A DNA stretch of 64,000 bases from Ianthella basta (lineage: Eukaryota; Porifera; Demospongiae; Verongiida; Ianthellidae). Shown here in pieces: positions 35,393 through 47,037 of the stretch (position 1 is its first letter; the number at the start of each line of letters is the position of its first letter). The position numbers were made by a program, and so were the translations under genes. The stretch covers positions 4,342,765-4,406,764 of the forward strand of contig OZ025869.1 of the NCBI GenBank assembly GCA_964019415.1, written 5' to 3'. The notes beneath the pieces are model-generated. The model ran no database searches and was not told where the DNA came from. It was given only the letters and a program-made list of their open reading frames with translations.

Positions 35393-35560
35393 ACAGAAAT
35401 CGCTTCTGATTTACCTTCACTGGAGTGGTCGGGCATCTCCTCGCGGAAGCAACCTCGCTGGGGCAAACAGCACTTCTTCGCGGTCCTCGCAGTCCCCACT
35501 GCTGGCACGTCCATACGTACTCCGCAATACCAGAAGACAGAACCACAGACATGTGATTGT
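34965..35560 (-). mobile_element. LINE fragment: PHD finger plus endonuclease start, in M3
   Basis: Minus strand: a PHD-like CDTCDRWYHAKCEG block near 35420, a Ser-rich linker, then the N-terminal half of an apurinic-type endonuclease domain. The latter reads NITHLNVRSLMGHLDQV, DVLVMSETWLD and RKDRHHDGGGVAIY, the conserved N, E-T-W-L and GGGV--Y blocks. The endonuclease is cut at about 34970 and continues into unrelated M-unit sequence. Both ends are truncated. Confidence 0.75.
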
Positions 35561-35975
35561 CAGACAGAAACTTAGAGACCGTCTACGCTCTCTCCGACAG
35601 TACATCACTTCAAGAACAGTTCACCAATTACAAACCCAAGCGCTTTCCGTTCTACTGACTCTGAAGAGGCTCAAAGGTGGCTACAGTGTGATTGTGTACT
35701 GCTGCGCCACTGCTAAGGCACGTCCACTCCGCAATACCAGAAGATAGAATCACAGACATGTGATCGTCAGACAGAAACTTAGAGACCGTCTACGCTCTCT
35801 CCGACAGTACATCGCTTCAAGAACAGTTCACCAATTACAAACCCAAGCGCTTTCCGTTCTACTGACTCTGAAGAGGCTCAAAGGTGGCTACAGTGTGATT
35901 GTGTACTGCTGCGCCACCGCTAATAAAATTGTTAAATATACACTTATGCATCCATGGTTTAAGGCACTTTCACAT
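35517..35975 (+). repeat. 0.2-kb coding-like repeat, tandem pair, M3
   Basis: Same tandem arrangement as in M2, with a small deletion in the second copy's start (cgtccactccgcaatacc). The shared duplication groups M2 with M3. Confidence 0.9.
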
Positions 35976-36107
35976 CGTTGACATAGCTACAGTAAAATCT
36001 AGCTATATGCCGCTAAGCTACAAATATTTGGCCTAAGCCATCTTGCTTTTGGCTTGCTCATTTGTTTAGTTCACTTATTTCTCTTTTCTTGATAGGTAGC
36101 TATAGAC

Positions 36108-36228
36108 ATGGCACCATTTAGGTGGCCAGAAACAAAACATGATACAGCCCTGGCAACTGAGGTGGCTGCAAGACATCCACAGCGTCCCCAAGATTGGGAT
36201 GGCATTGCTGCTACACTGTCTCAGCATT
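36108..36228 (+). pseudogene. Trihelix gene, M3 copy, first block only
   Basis: The ATG and the first trihelix block (WPETKHDTALATEVAA to TLSQHF) are kept. A deletion then joins directly to the 3' untranslated region equivalent to 26330, removing the rest of the gene. Confidence 0.6.
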
Positions 36229-37402
36229 TTTACTTTTTATGATTATGTATACATAACTTGCACTTGTAGACATATGCTGACCATACATGCATTGTTAATT
36301 TATTGTGTTATTCACAACACTGTAATTTTTTTAATATTGTGTGGTTATTGTGCATGTGAAGTGAATAAATATGTTTCTAGTGAGGGGACCCATACAAGCA
36401 TGTGTGGCAGTTAGTTAAAGCAGATGCAACCAATGGGCTGCAATAGAATTTTCTGGTTCTTTTTTTAAATTAAGAAAAGGAAAATACTGGAGGATTTTGT
36501 TAAAGCACTTTAGCCTGAGGGCTTGCACTCCTTAGATGAGTTGAATGGATCATCCTTGAGCTCCGAATACCTCATCTTCTCTAATGGCAGAGAAGGACAT
36601 TGAGAGCATCAGAATGTCTCCGATATGTATGATAAAATTTTAATTCTTATCAGTGGAGATCCAATAGGAATACATGGTTTCCACCAATTAGGTTCAAACC
36701 CACTCTTCCTGATGTCATTGAAACTATGAGTACTTAAGGTTAGCTAGCTCCTTCATTGAAATGACGCTGTCTGTCCTGTCTGCAACAACCGCTCAGCCAT
36801 CCAAGAGGAATACAGTTACGGTTAGCCAGCCAGCTCCTTCATTGAACTGACGCTGTCTGTCCTGCTGTCTGTAACACCGCTTTGCCCATTGAACCCTGCC
36901 ACAAGAGCTTCTCCACTACGGTCATCGTGCTGGTAATAGTGCGGCCACCTGCACATTTCAGCCGTGATGGCATCCTGCTCTAAGCAAGGGATGCATGCAT
37001 TTGTCAGCAAATCATCCTAATTTGCATGTTTAAACACATTGAAAACTTCTGCCCTGATGTGCTGGGTGCTAAGCTTCCACTCTGAGCCCAATGTGCAACG
37101 GTGATCAGGCTAACGGCCTGGGTCATTGAGCAGCCTGCTGATAAGTTGTTAGCTGCACAGAAATGTAAACAATGGTCATCGAGTGCCAGCAAAGGGAAAA
37201 AAGGAAGTAGAAGTTTTGTACAGTCGACAATAAGCAGGGCAGGCAATCTCAGCCACCTTAACGTTTCCTTTCAGGTGGGTCTTTCTTGGATTAGAAGATT
37301 TATTCACATTTAGTTGGAACTTCACTAGGACTTAGCAAGCCATGGCAAATGACGTTATATAATTCCTCTTGGTAGGTTCTCTGCACCAATTTCCCTCTCA
37401 GT

Positions 37403-38937
37403 TTGATTCTGACATCACATTCCGTCATGCAAACCACTCAATTGTCTTTCATTACACTATGGTCATACTATGACAAAACTGATGATGACAACCATGGTAA
37501 CATTACAAATCATCAGTCACACTACAATTATGCTGACGTAATTGGCATCACAACGTTGTACTATACCAATTACCTTCCTGGTACTGCATACCTGGGCCTT
37601 CTGCCTATTCACATTGCATCTTTTGTACACAAAGTCTTTCTAGTGGAATAATTCAAAACAAGGCCAGTTGACGTAGCTGTAATTCACGGTAGAACTGCAG
37701 ATATTCCAGGGCAACTTTGTCAAGTGAGGGGAGAGAAGACACAAGCATCTTTCCATACAAGCATCCATAACTGCACCTTTTCTTTAGTGACTGCAAGACA
37801 GCCACCAAGGATGGCTTCAGTAACAGCATGTTGTGGGATGGTTGAGCAGAGTGATCCAATGGGGACAGGCAAACTGTCTCTCAAAACTAGTTGTAAGTCA
37901 CTGTGTTGTGCAATTCATGTACTATACCTTCGCAGGTAACAGTTATTGCAATTATAGTGAAGCTTCCACAGCAATATGTTTACATTTACAGTAGCAACAC
38001 TTAGCTCAACTACCCCACACCCATCCAATTATACCTAAACACCCACCCACACCTACCAACACACACCTTTTCCTACCGATACACCCACTTCTACCTACTG
38101 ATACACCCTCATCACTGATTCGCACATCAGCAAGCACTAATGCAGCAACACAAACACACTCATATGCTCAGACACTATATGTATTATGTCGATACGACAG
38201 TGTGGGGACTGAGATGTGACTGTAGACACACAGTGACTCCTTACAAAAGTCATACCGAGCAACTGACTATCCTAACACACACACATCTGTCTGAATCTTC
38301 ATTTAAACACATGAGATTCATAGTGCAGCAGAATCTGTCTATCCCATTCACTAGTGTGACTAGCCAACTGGGCTACTGCAGGTGAGTGCATTGGAGAGGT
38401 GCAATGCAAACTATCACAGTGTAGGCTACATAGCCAATATGACCAAAGTGTCCTTGGTCCTTTGCTTCGTTACGTACGGTACGTACTTCACTTAGATGAA
38501 TTCTAGAGAACCTCATACAGTTGATGAGATGGTGAAGGGCATTTACTGCCCACTCACTGTCATCTCCTCTAACCTAGTGCATACCATGTTATACTACGCA
38601 GTCCCTGCCGCTTGAAACACGTGACAAGAGTAGCGTAGAAGCGAAAGAAATGCAAGCACACCCAACCCTTCCCTTCCCTTTTACATACCACTGTGACATG
38701 GGGTAGAGTGGGGTGAGGGCTTTACTCAACAGCCAATCACAGACATCTCATCACCCACTTCCTCTAGATCTCCTATTAAAAGAATTCAGGTCTACAATAC
38801 AACACACTAATGACCTCCTGACAGGCTACAGAGTACAAATGGCACACATACCATCTTCCTGGGCACTAACCACAAGACTGAGCACAAGAGGCTATGTTAC
38901 TACTACAACCACTGCTGCCTCCCTCAACCTAGTTTAG
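37403..38937 (+). pseudogene. Plus-strand unknown gene of unit M, M3 copy
   Basis: Same blocks as M2. A two-base deletion (acacactaatgac) in the terminal block puts its start in a different frame from the other copies, though the C-terminus (TNDLLTGYRVQMAHIPSSWA) is unchanged. Confidence 0.35.
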
Positions 38938-39479
38938 AAACAATCACTCTTTGAATTAGATTCCTGTATGCATTGTGCTTGTGGAAGGCAGGCTAGTTAA
39001 GTTTCACCCATCTACTTTGTACATGCAATTGTAACATGTCCAGTTTCAAGTACAACCCACACAATGTGCATGTGGCTGGACTGACACACACACACTCTTA
39101 CACGAACATGTACACAGAGCATAGAGGAAGAAAAGGACTTTTATAACTCTTTGCTTAGATACATTACAGAGATGCTGCTGTGTACATGCACCCTGTCACC
39201 ATTCAGTTTTCACCCTACCCTGTCAATGTTCAGTGGGGCATCTCAGTGTTTGCACAGCTGTCTGAATGTCCTCTACTGCTCCTTGACCACAAATGATTCC
39301 TATGGTCTCAAAGACACTCTTCCACATATGATCCTGGCTCCCTGCTTCAAGAGACTTCTGCATCTACTTGACACATATCTCTGGGTCGATCTGCTAAACA
39401 CCAGGCCCACATTCAAGGTATGGTGAAATACGTTCAAGGTGAGCTTGAAAGCTATCAGAATGCACGCATATAAAGTCCT

Positions 39480-39829
39480 GGGTTAAACATATACCATTAT
39501 AGGTGGCAGTTGTTCAGCATCTCAAACAACACGGCTATCTTGCTGTGTTTGTGCACTCGAAGAAGCATTACATATGCTGATTCGCGGTTTGTACAGTTTC
39601 TGGCAACACACTTAATGCTGCTACACATTCTTTCATGTGCTTCAGTATTCAATGATCTCAAATTGGCATTTTCTGCCTGATAGGACTATGAATTAGAAGC
39701 GCATGGAAGTGCAGGCCAAATGTGAAAAGAGAGTAAGACACGGCTCATGGTTGAGCCAGCAGCAAATGTACAGCTGTAGGATTTGTCGTGAAGTTCTTTT
39801 TGATTCATTAGCATACACATATAATTCTC
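39480..39829 (-). pseudogene. Minus-strand unknown exon of unit M, M3 copy
   Basis: Same exon as in M1, with an extra cattttctgcc and a loss of about 20 bases near 39710. Sequence homologous to M1 stops at 39829, the left edge of the KDZ block. Confidence 0.4.
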
Positions 39830-39940
39830 CTGTGAGCAGCAGTTACTATTTATAGCAATGGATTGTCATGTGACAGCAATGAATATCAATAAAAGCAAGG
39901 CTTACAAGAAATAAAATAAGAGTCTGTTAAAATGGCAGTT

Positions 39941-41814
39941 TCAGAGTCTAGTGTCAAGTGTCCAGGCAGGGGCACCAGCTGGAGGGAGCAGTCTACTGGG
40001 AGATGACCCAGTTCTTTGTTTAGAAGGCGGGCGGTGGTGCTGTGATGCAAGTAAGCTGGCTTCTCGCCTTTCCTCCAGAGCTTTTACTAAGTCATTCAAC
40101 TCTGAAAGACAAAGACAGAAATATAATGGTAAAAGTTATGCTTATGCACAACTACTCCTGCAGGCTCAATTTGCTCTAAACCTACCGCTAGATCGCCAGG
40201 CAGGATGATGTGACAGAAGTCCATCTTCCCCATCAGATGACTCATCTGTCATGTAATTGTTATCTACTTGCTCCCACTTCTCCCTTTCCTCTCCAGTTGC
40301 AATATGCTTACTGCGCCGTATGTACAACTGCAGAAAGTTAGGATTTCAGCACGATGAGGTTAGTGTAATATAATACAAATCACACAGTAATAATAGTCAT
40401 ACCCTTCTTCTTCGTGCAGCTTTCCTCTTGCTTTTGGCATCAGCCTCCACTTTATCAGCCATGTCACTTTGGCTCTCTCTCCACCCTCTTCGAAGTTTTT
40501 CGAACAAACGTGACATAGCTCCTACAGCAAATAGTCACAAATTGTGCAGCTAGCTACATACAAAACCAGAGCACTAAACATGCACACTCAACCATACTTT
40601 CAATCGTAGGTTTCCCGTGTGCTTCTTCTTGACCCCTCCATTTCACTATAGAGCTCACACCTGACACGTTTGTTCAGTACTGAGTCGTATCTAAGAATTG
40701 AAATGAAACTGTGTTCAACTGACATTCCATAGTCATTATATCATACATGTCCTTGGATGCATGTCAAATATTGCAGACATTAATTTTGGATATAAGTATA
40801 TCACACAGCTGTGGGACATGAAGCATGAGACATCTGGAAATACACATATGATATTATGTTGCCTCACCTCTCGGTAACGTCAAAAGAAATATCCATAGCT
40901 GTGTGCAGTGTTTGAACCAAGCTCTGAAATAGGAGAATTGCAGTAAAGGATGCACTGTTATATAACACTATCATTCATTGTAGCCAGGCTTTGCCTTTCT
41001 CTCTTTATGCAGGACTTACTGACAGTGTCCTTGGTATCCTCTCCCTATGTGATGATGAACAACACTGGCTACTCAGGTCTTGTATCTAATGTGAGATACA
41101 AGTATAAGTCATTCATGGCAAAAGTACTTCAAAGCAAATGGATTTAACTAGCTGCAGGAACATGTGGAAGGCAGCTTGTGTAGCACGAAATTGCAAGCCA
41201 ACCTGTTGGCGCATTTGGTCAATTTGCGCTTGCTGTTCCGTAGACACAGACCTGAAATGGTCTGCATCCTGCTTGAGCAAGTCGAACTGCTGCTGGAGGG
41301 CATTCAATGATGTAGCCTGCTCTGCTACCATGTCGTCCAATGCCTGAGTGTCTTCATTGATGCTTTGGAATGAATACATTGGGTTCTAAGGAAACAGACA
41401 AAAAAATTAAGCATTCATGCTATAGCTACATATTTGCATAATGTATTCTCAAAGTTGGTACCTAGTTTGCTAACTCACAGCAGAAAAGCTTGAAGGTCTT
41501 GCAACTGAAATCAATTAAAGAATGCACAAAGATGGCTATAAAATCAAAGCTGAAAGTACCTACAGCTATTAAAATTCACATTCTTTATGACGCAGACTTA
41601 CTTGGGGTAGAATGCCTATTTGCCTGTCTCCTTGCAGTTGGAGTGACTGGAGGCGTTGCTGTTGGTGCTGAACCTAGGAAAGGAAGTTGTCAAACAATGA
41701 CATTAAATGATCATTATCGAGCATATTACATACAGTACAGATTGAAATTAACGTACTTGAAGTCGAACGAGAGTGACCATGGAAGCTAGCTGATGTGAAG
41801 CCAGAGAAAGCCAT
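39941..41814 (-). CDS. Nine-exon gene with a C14orf93-like C-terminus
   Basis: ATG at 41814 (MAFSGFTSASFHGHSRSTS). Exons: 41814-41757, 41673-41602, 41504-41479 (26 bases), 41385-41128, 40923-40868, 40690-40647, 40521-40403, 40327-40186 and 40101-39941 (TGA). All join in phase, giving about 310 residues; the ends of exons 4 and 6 have weaker donors and are less certain. The N-terminus is Ser/Thr/Pro-rich. Exon 4 is a coiled coil (ALDDMVAEQATSLNALQQQF). The C-terminal half has a basic stretch (KSKRKAARRRR), then NNYMTDESSDGEDG, HHPAWRSSELNDLVKALEER and RPPSKQRTGSSPSRLLP. That order (basic block, MTDE/MSDEE acidic, P-WRS/PRFR--L--L---LD, PPS-R) matches the C-terminus of vertebrate C14orf93 as I remember it. 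Function is unknown; nuclear location is inferred from composition. The start codon faces the KDZ transposase. Confidence 0.72.
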
Positions 41815-41945
41815 CTTACTAGATTGCAGTTCAAAGATCTATGGTTCGAATCACGCGCTACTCTAGCAGTGTACGCCCCTTTTGTGAAGTGCGCACGCGC
41901 AGATCTGCATGCGTGCACGTGCTATGGTTTCGTACGTTCAACAAA
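41815..41945. promoter_or_regulatory. Shared 131-base bidirectional promoter region
   Basis: Only 131 bases separate the two divergent start codons. The stretch holds about 11 CpGs (for example gtgcgcacgcgcag), an E-box cacgtg and the palindrome gcagatctgc. No TATA box is clear in either direction. A shared CpG-type promoter is the simplest reading; transcription start sites cannot be seen. Confidence 0.6.
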
Positions 41946-44900
41946 ATGGCTGAAAGTACTCCGCGATCGAGTGTAGGTGCTCTTCTGCATTTTTGTCCTC
42001 ACTGTGACAGATGGTTGTCAAGGAACTCCTTTAGCGAACACAAGGCTTTGTACTTTGTTCAGGAATTGAATGTTTGGAAAAGAGAAGCGAAGGTTAGAAG
42101 CTCATGCAGTGGACTTAGTTATATTTTGCATCAAGCACCTTTGATGACCAATTTTCAGAGTTGTCCTCCCACTGTTGCCCTAAAAGTGAACCATGTAGCC
42201 TGTTTTACAACACCATGTCATCAGAATTGCTGTGATGTCCGAAGTTTCATCTCCTCTGTAGCAGTGTGAGGGAAGTGCAAGTAAGCGCCCTGCCACTGGG
42301 ACTGAGTCTGAAGACGACATGTCACTGATCGTGCAATCCCATTGTGATTTGGAATCTGACATTGGAACTGGCTCACCTGTTCTTGACTGTGACATGGAGA
42401 TGGCTTTGTCTGACTCGGATGCAAGTACCGACGCAGGAGACTTGGAAGCTACGGTGAGTACCAGTATGTTGTTGACTTGTGACTAGAAGCTGCCCAGTAT
42501 ACTGAGTGCATTTCTATGTGAGACACTAATTGGTGTCATAGGTAGCCGTTGCTAATTGCCAGCTTACACTACTATGCATGGGAGTTTACTTGCAAATCTT
42601 TTCCCTGTATGTAGGATTTGTTTGAGGAGGACGACAACACTGACGAACTGGATGAAGTTTTGATGGTTCCTGTTCCAGATAATGCTGATGCAGACACTTC
42701 CCAGGAACGGTCAGGAAACCCGTCTGTAAATGTGGACAGTGACAAAATTGCACACTGGAAATCACTGCTGCTAAGTTTTGCTGTACTTCTCCTCACTATG
42801 AAAGGTACGTACTCATTGTCGGAATCGTGCATCAAAGCTATCCTCCTCCTCATCACTCTTGTTGTCAAAATTCTTGGTACTGTTTTGAAAGCCAAGCTGG
42901 AAGATATTGAGGCATTTCTCTCAGTTTTTCCCAGAACAGAGCATGCACTAAGAGTGATTGCCGGCATGAAAGGAACTGATGATGACTTTGAACAGTTAGT
43001 CTGCTGTCCAAAATGTTTCCATACTTATGTTGACCTACGAAAGTGGACTGTACATAGGCATTCGAAACCCGACGACTTCTTGTGTGAGCACGTTAAATTC
43101 CCTAGACATCCGCAGGAATCACGAAGGTCGAAATGTGGATCGTCCTTGCTCAAAACAGTCGCAACAGGTTGCTCAGTATTTCTACGTCCTCTCAAGGTAT
43201 ATCCTTATCGAAGCATTTTGGTATCACTTAACGACTTATTGCTGCGAGTTGATACACTGAAGCTATGTAATGAATGGATTGCTCGAAAGTCTACTAATCC
43301 ACAAGCAATGGTAGACGTTTATGATGGTCAAATTTGGAAAGACTTTCTGAATGTAAATGGCCGTCCATTTCTTTCACAAGCAAACAATTTGGCTCTGTCT
43401 CTTAATGTTGATTGGTTTAAACCATTTAGACATACCCAGTATAGCATAGGAGTAATATACATTGTTATACTAAATTTGCCTCGTGAGATTAGATACTTGC
43501 CAGAGAATGTGATAATTGCTGGTGTAGTTCCTGGCCCAACTGAACCAAGCAAGACAATGAACAGTATTTTAGAACCAATTGTAAAGGATCTGTTGGCCTT
43601 GTGGAATGGAGTATATTTAAACTCCCATGGTTACGTGTGCCAGTACGCATCAGGGCAATATTGCTTTGTATTTCTTGTGACATACCTGCTTGCAGAAAAG
43701 TATGTGGTTTCCTTGGGCACAATGCCAATTTGGCATGCTCCAAGTGCACAAAGTTATTTACTGGCAATGTGACTCAAGGGTTTGACTTCAGTGGGTATGT
43801 AATGTCATCTTGGTGTCCACGAGACAACCAACAGCACCGCATTAATGCCGAAGCTACTAAAGTAGCTCTCACTAAAACAGCCCAAAGCAATCTTGAAAGC
43901 CGATATGGACTCCGCTACACAGTATTATTAGAGCTCCCTTATTTCAATATTATCCGCCAGCACATTGTTGATCCAATGCATAATCTTTTTCTGGGTATTG
44001 CTAAGCATGCACTTTCTGTCTGGAAGGACACCAAATTGCTGTCTGCAGAAGCATTTGATGACATACAGAATACAGTGGACTGTATTCAGGTGCCAAGCAC
44101 TGTTGGTAGAATTCCATCAAAAATTTCATCTGGGTTTGCTGATTTCACAGCAGATCAATGGAAGAATTGGATTTTAATTTATAGTCTAATTGCTTTGCAG
44201 AATCACTTACCTGCTGACCACCTCAGCTGCTGGAAATTGTTTGTAGATGCATGTATTCTTTTTTGCTCACAAAGGCTAACAGCAGGTGTTATTTCGCAAG
44301 GTCATACTCTAATTATTAGGTATTGTCAGCAGTTCCAAGATCTATATGGCAAAGAAGCTTGTACCATCAATATGCACCTGGCATGTCATATGGCGGAATG
44401 CATCCGAGACTTTGGTCCACTGCATACATTTTGGTGCTTTGGTTTTGAGCGTATGAATGGACGACTTGGAACCATACCAACCAACAAACATGCTGTAGAA
44501 GTCCAACTAATGCGCAAGTTTGTTGATGGTATGCGGCTCCATAGCTTTGTTCACTCACAAGATGAGGATGTGCAAGTCCTCTTACGCATGATGACTAAAT
44601 CCAGCAAACGTGGAACTCTCAGCTTCATTGATAACGTTTGCTACTCAGAGGTTGTGCCATCTGCTGCTCCTGTTCCTGCACCGAGATCTGCTGATCTCCA
44701 GCAACTTGTCTGCGACTCCATCAAGCATGTTACCACTATGGGTCCCAGTTGCATTACCTCCCTTACTGCTATAGAGCATGAGCAGCTAAGTGTGATATGC
44801 CAAGATGTTTTTGGTAATGCCTTTCATAGGCTAGCTTATGTTTGTGAGAGTTTTCTACAACTTACTCTACAGGGGAAAATTTATGGAACCACCAAATCTC

Positions 44901-45217
44901 GATCCTTGTGTTGTGCTCATGTTTTGGCATATTCTGACACAAGATTAGGTTGCATTAGTTGTGGAGTTGTGAAGATGTACATCAAAGTTAAGATAGAACT
45001 CAACTCAGATGACAAAATTTGTGAAACGGAACCATCATTCGCCTTAATTCATTGGTTTGATGAGCACCCTGAACGACACACGTTGTATTCTGCCCCAGTT
45101 GAGGTATGGAGTCCATCTGCTGGAAATCAATCGTTTGTTCCTGTGGCATGCATTATTGATCGTGTTGCTATTATGGAAACAGACAGTTCCATTGTTGTTA
45201 TTCCATTGCCAGTCTAA
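41946..45217 (+). mobile_element. KDZ-family transposase gene, nearly intact
   Basis: Exon 1 (41946-42092) encodes MAESTPRSSVGALL and a zinc-finger-like CPHCDRWLSRNSFSEH. Exon 2 (42262-42453) is acidic and Ser-rich. Exon 3 (from 42615) runs to TAA 45217. All three join in phase 0, for about 980 residues, a usual KDZ length. Family blocks in order: CCPKC, VDVYDGQIWKDF, LNVDWFKPF, LPREIRYLPENVIIAGVVPG, CDIPACRKVCGFLGHNA with CSKC, PYFNIIRQHIVDPMHNLFLG, ADQWKNWI, NMHLACHMAECIRDFGPLHT and FWCFGFERMNG. The Asp of VDPMHN and the Glu of FERMNG fit the expected catalytic acids. Exon 3 changes frame once near 43605-43620 (atatttaaa), equal to one missing base: a real lesion or a sequencing error. Terminal inverted repeats were not found. 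Confidence 0.88.
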
Positions 45218-45574
45218 CAGTCATTTAGAAGTGATTCAAGAGGACTATGTAGTTCAACACTGCTGAATGCCATGTTTTCCTTGCTTGCATTGTGTTACTT
45301 CCTGTTTGATGAACTGCAGCTTTGTTCTATAGTAGATTCTGTTGATAGCCTGTAATAACCCGCAAGCTAATGATGCACATGAACATTACATCAGTGCAGC
45401 AGTTTACCCACATAAGCTTTCAAAGATGCTCTCATTTTTCCTCTTTCACTGCAAGGATGTAACCGTTTCTGTGAAAGGAAAGTAGTGACAGTATCTTCAT
45501 CTCCCACAAACTTTAAGCAAGTGGTACTGTAACACAAGCTGTACTAAATTTGTAGCAATGCTGTCTTTCTGCAG

Positions 45575-45838
45575 AATTTGGTGCAGAGTTTGGAAATGAT
45601 CACAGTTTCAGACCTAATTTTGGGGCAACTCTTCTGTAAAAGGAGGTTGTTTCAATTAAAGGACACTGGTGTAACTGACGCACCACTCCTGAAGCGAATT
45701 GGGCAAAGTAAACTGCAATTGTTTTTGGCACCATGTTGTGCATGCATGTTTGTAAGAGTATTTGTGTCTGTGTGTCTTTACTGCATGTCGATCGATCACA
45801 CGCTGAAGTGCCTTGCATTTATGGTTTATTCACCTTGA
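45575..45838 (+). other. Possible exon downstream of the KDZ gene
   Basis: After ctttctgcag at 45574 the plus strand is open: NLVQSLEMITVSDLILGQLF then LKDTGVTDAPLLKRIGQSKL. No donor is obvious and no family is recognised. It could belong to the mobile element's 3' side or be chance. Confidence 0.25.
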
Positions 45839-46137
45839 GCCCTGTGATAGAACAGGCTTGTTGCCACCCTGGGGAAGCTCTAATACCTCCTTGGCTCCCT
45901 AACCCTAACTCTAAGGAGTGTTCTCATAAAGGAGGTATCATGAAATGAAGACGACCAGCTCCTGCTCAATGTTGCCTACATCTATGGTCTAGTCCATCAG
46001 AAAACTGCAGAACTTTGTCCAACAGAGGAACTACTGGCGCTGGGATTCTGCAAATTGAACTTGTGCCTCATTCTTTCTTTCTCAGATTAATCTAGCATCA
46101 GCAGAGCATGTGCAATTGGAGCATAGTTTGTAACCGG

Positions 46138-46315
46138 CTCATTCCTCACCTTTGCCTGGGCAGCGTGGAGGTGTGACATAGCCACTTTGTGCATTGCGCG
46201 AAACGTGATCCAGCACGTTGTTTGTTCGCAGTTTGTCTGAACCAGTCACCCATGCAGTCAAATAGTCTTCATTGAACAGATCCTGCTTTGGTACTCCCTG
46301 TTGGCTGAACACCAT
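46138..46315 (-). CDS. Small open frame, possible zinc-finger-like exon
   Basis: The minus strand is open from ATG 46315 to TGA 46138, 58 residues. LFNEDYLTAWVTGSDKLRTN followed by VLDHVSRNAQSGYV resembles the 'W--G---fr---l--H' block seen in TTF-type fingers of hAT-like and ZMYM-like proteins. It lies just downstream of the ZAD-like exon on the same strand and may be part of the same gene; a GTGAGG donor within the tail would allow it. Confidence 0.33.
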
Positions 46316-46446
46316 AGGTGAGCCATGAGAATCTTGTCACACCACAACCACATAAACGTGTGGTGTTCGCGATTGTAATTCTGTTGTCTTTGTTAAAGGT
46401 TGTAAATGGCGACCTGGTGCTTGGTCATCTTCTCCGGTGTCGGCTC

Positions 46447-46699
46447 ACCTCTGGAGCTTGCTTTCGATAGACTGAGCTGTTGCTAGGCAATTCCTGCATA
46501 CGTACAACAGCAAACTATCGTCATTCTCAACTGCCACCAACAGCAGCTGACCAAGGCACCCTGGAAAGTCTTCCTTCAGCCCCTTTTGGCTGAACAATAA
46601 GGAAACATCCAACGAGCAAACTCTGCAATTGCAGAATCTTACAAATGCTGCACACATTGCCGTCCATTGCTTTTTCAACCTAACGCAATTTGCCATCAA
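46447..46699 (-). CDS. ZAD-like zinc-binding N-terminal exon
   Basis: The minus strand runs from ATG 46699 to the donor CTCCAGAG|GTGAGC. It shows CNCRVC, then LFSQKGLKEDFPGCLGQLL, then VCRNC and SIESKL: two Cys pairs about 45 residues apart around an L-x3-L core, the layout of ZAD-type domains at the N-terminus of zinc-finger and transposon-related proteins. Later exons would lie leftward; only the 46.1-46.3 kb frame is a candidate. Confidence 0.45.
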
Positions 46700-47037
46700 G
46701 ACGCCATTTCAGCACAGAAGTATGGTGTCACAGAACAGTGGCTTCCAGGCCTTTTTTCCTCCCCCCCAATTACCGCGAAGCTGCGTATCTTTCTATCTTC
46801 CCTCTCTCTTCAGACGTGTAGCCTGTAAGAGCCGCAAATCGCACTACGCTTCATGCCGAACTTTGCTTGCTCACCAGGCACGAGAGCTTGCTTCACGCAT
46901 TTGTTCACGTGCTCTGTCTTCTTCCTTTTCTCTGTAATACTTCAAGAGCGCCATCTCACCATCGACTGCGGTGCACGTGCGTAATGAACTGCAAGGTATT
47001 CGTGCGTATACTCATTGTACTGTATTGTGTGTGTATA

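Larger units (their letters stand above)
34970..39829. repeat. Unit M, copy M3
   Basis: Begins with LINE endonuclease and PHD sequence, then two tandem 0.2-kb repeats. It has its own deletion in the trihelix gene (36228 joins sequence equivalent to 26330). It breaks off at 39829 inside the minus exon's upstream flank, where the KDZ block begins. Confidence 0.9.
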
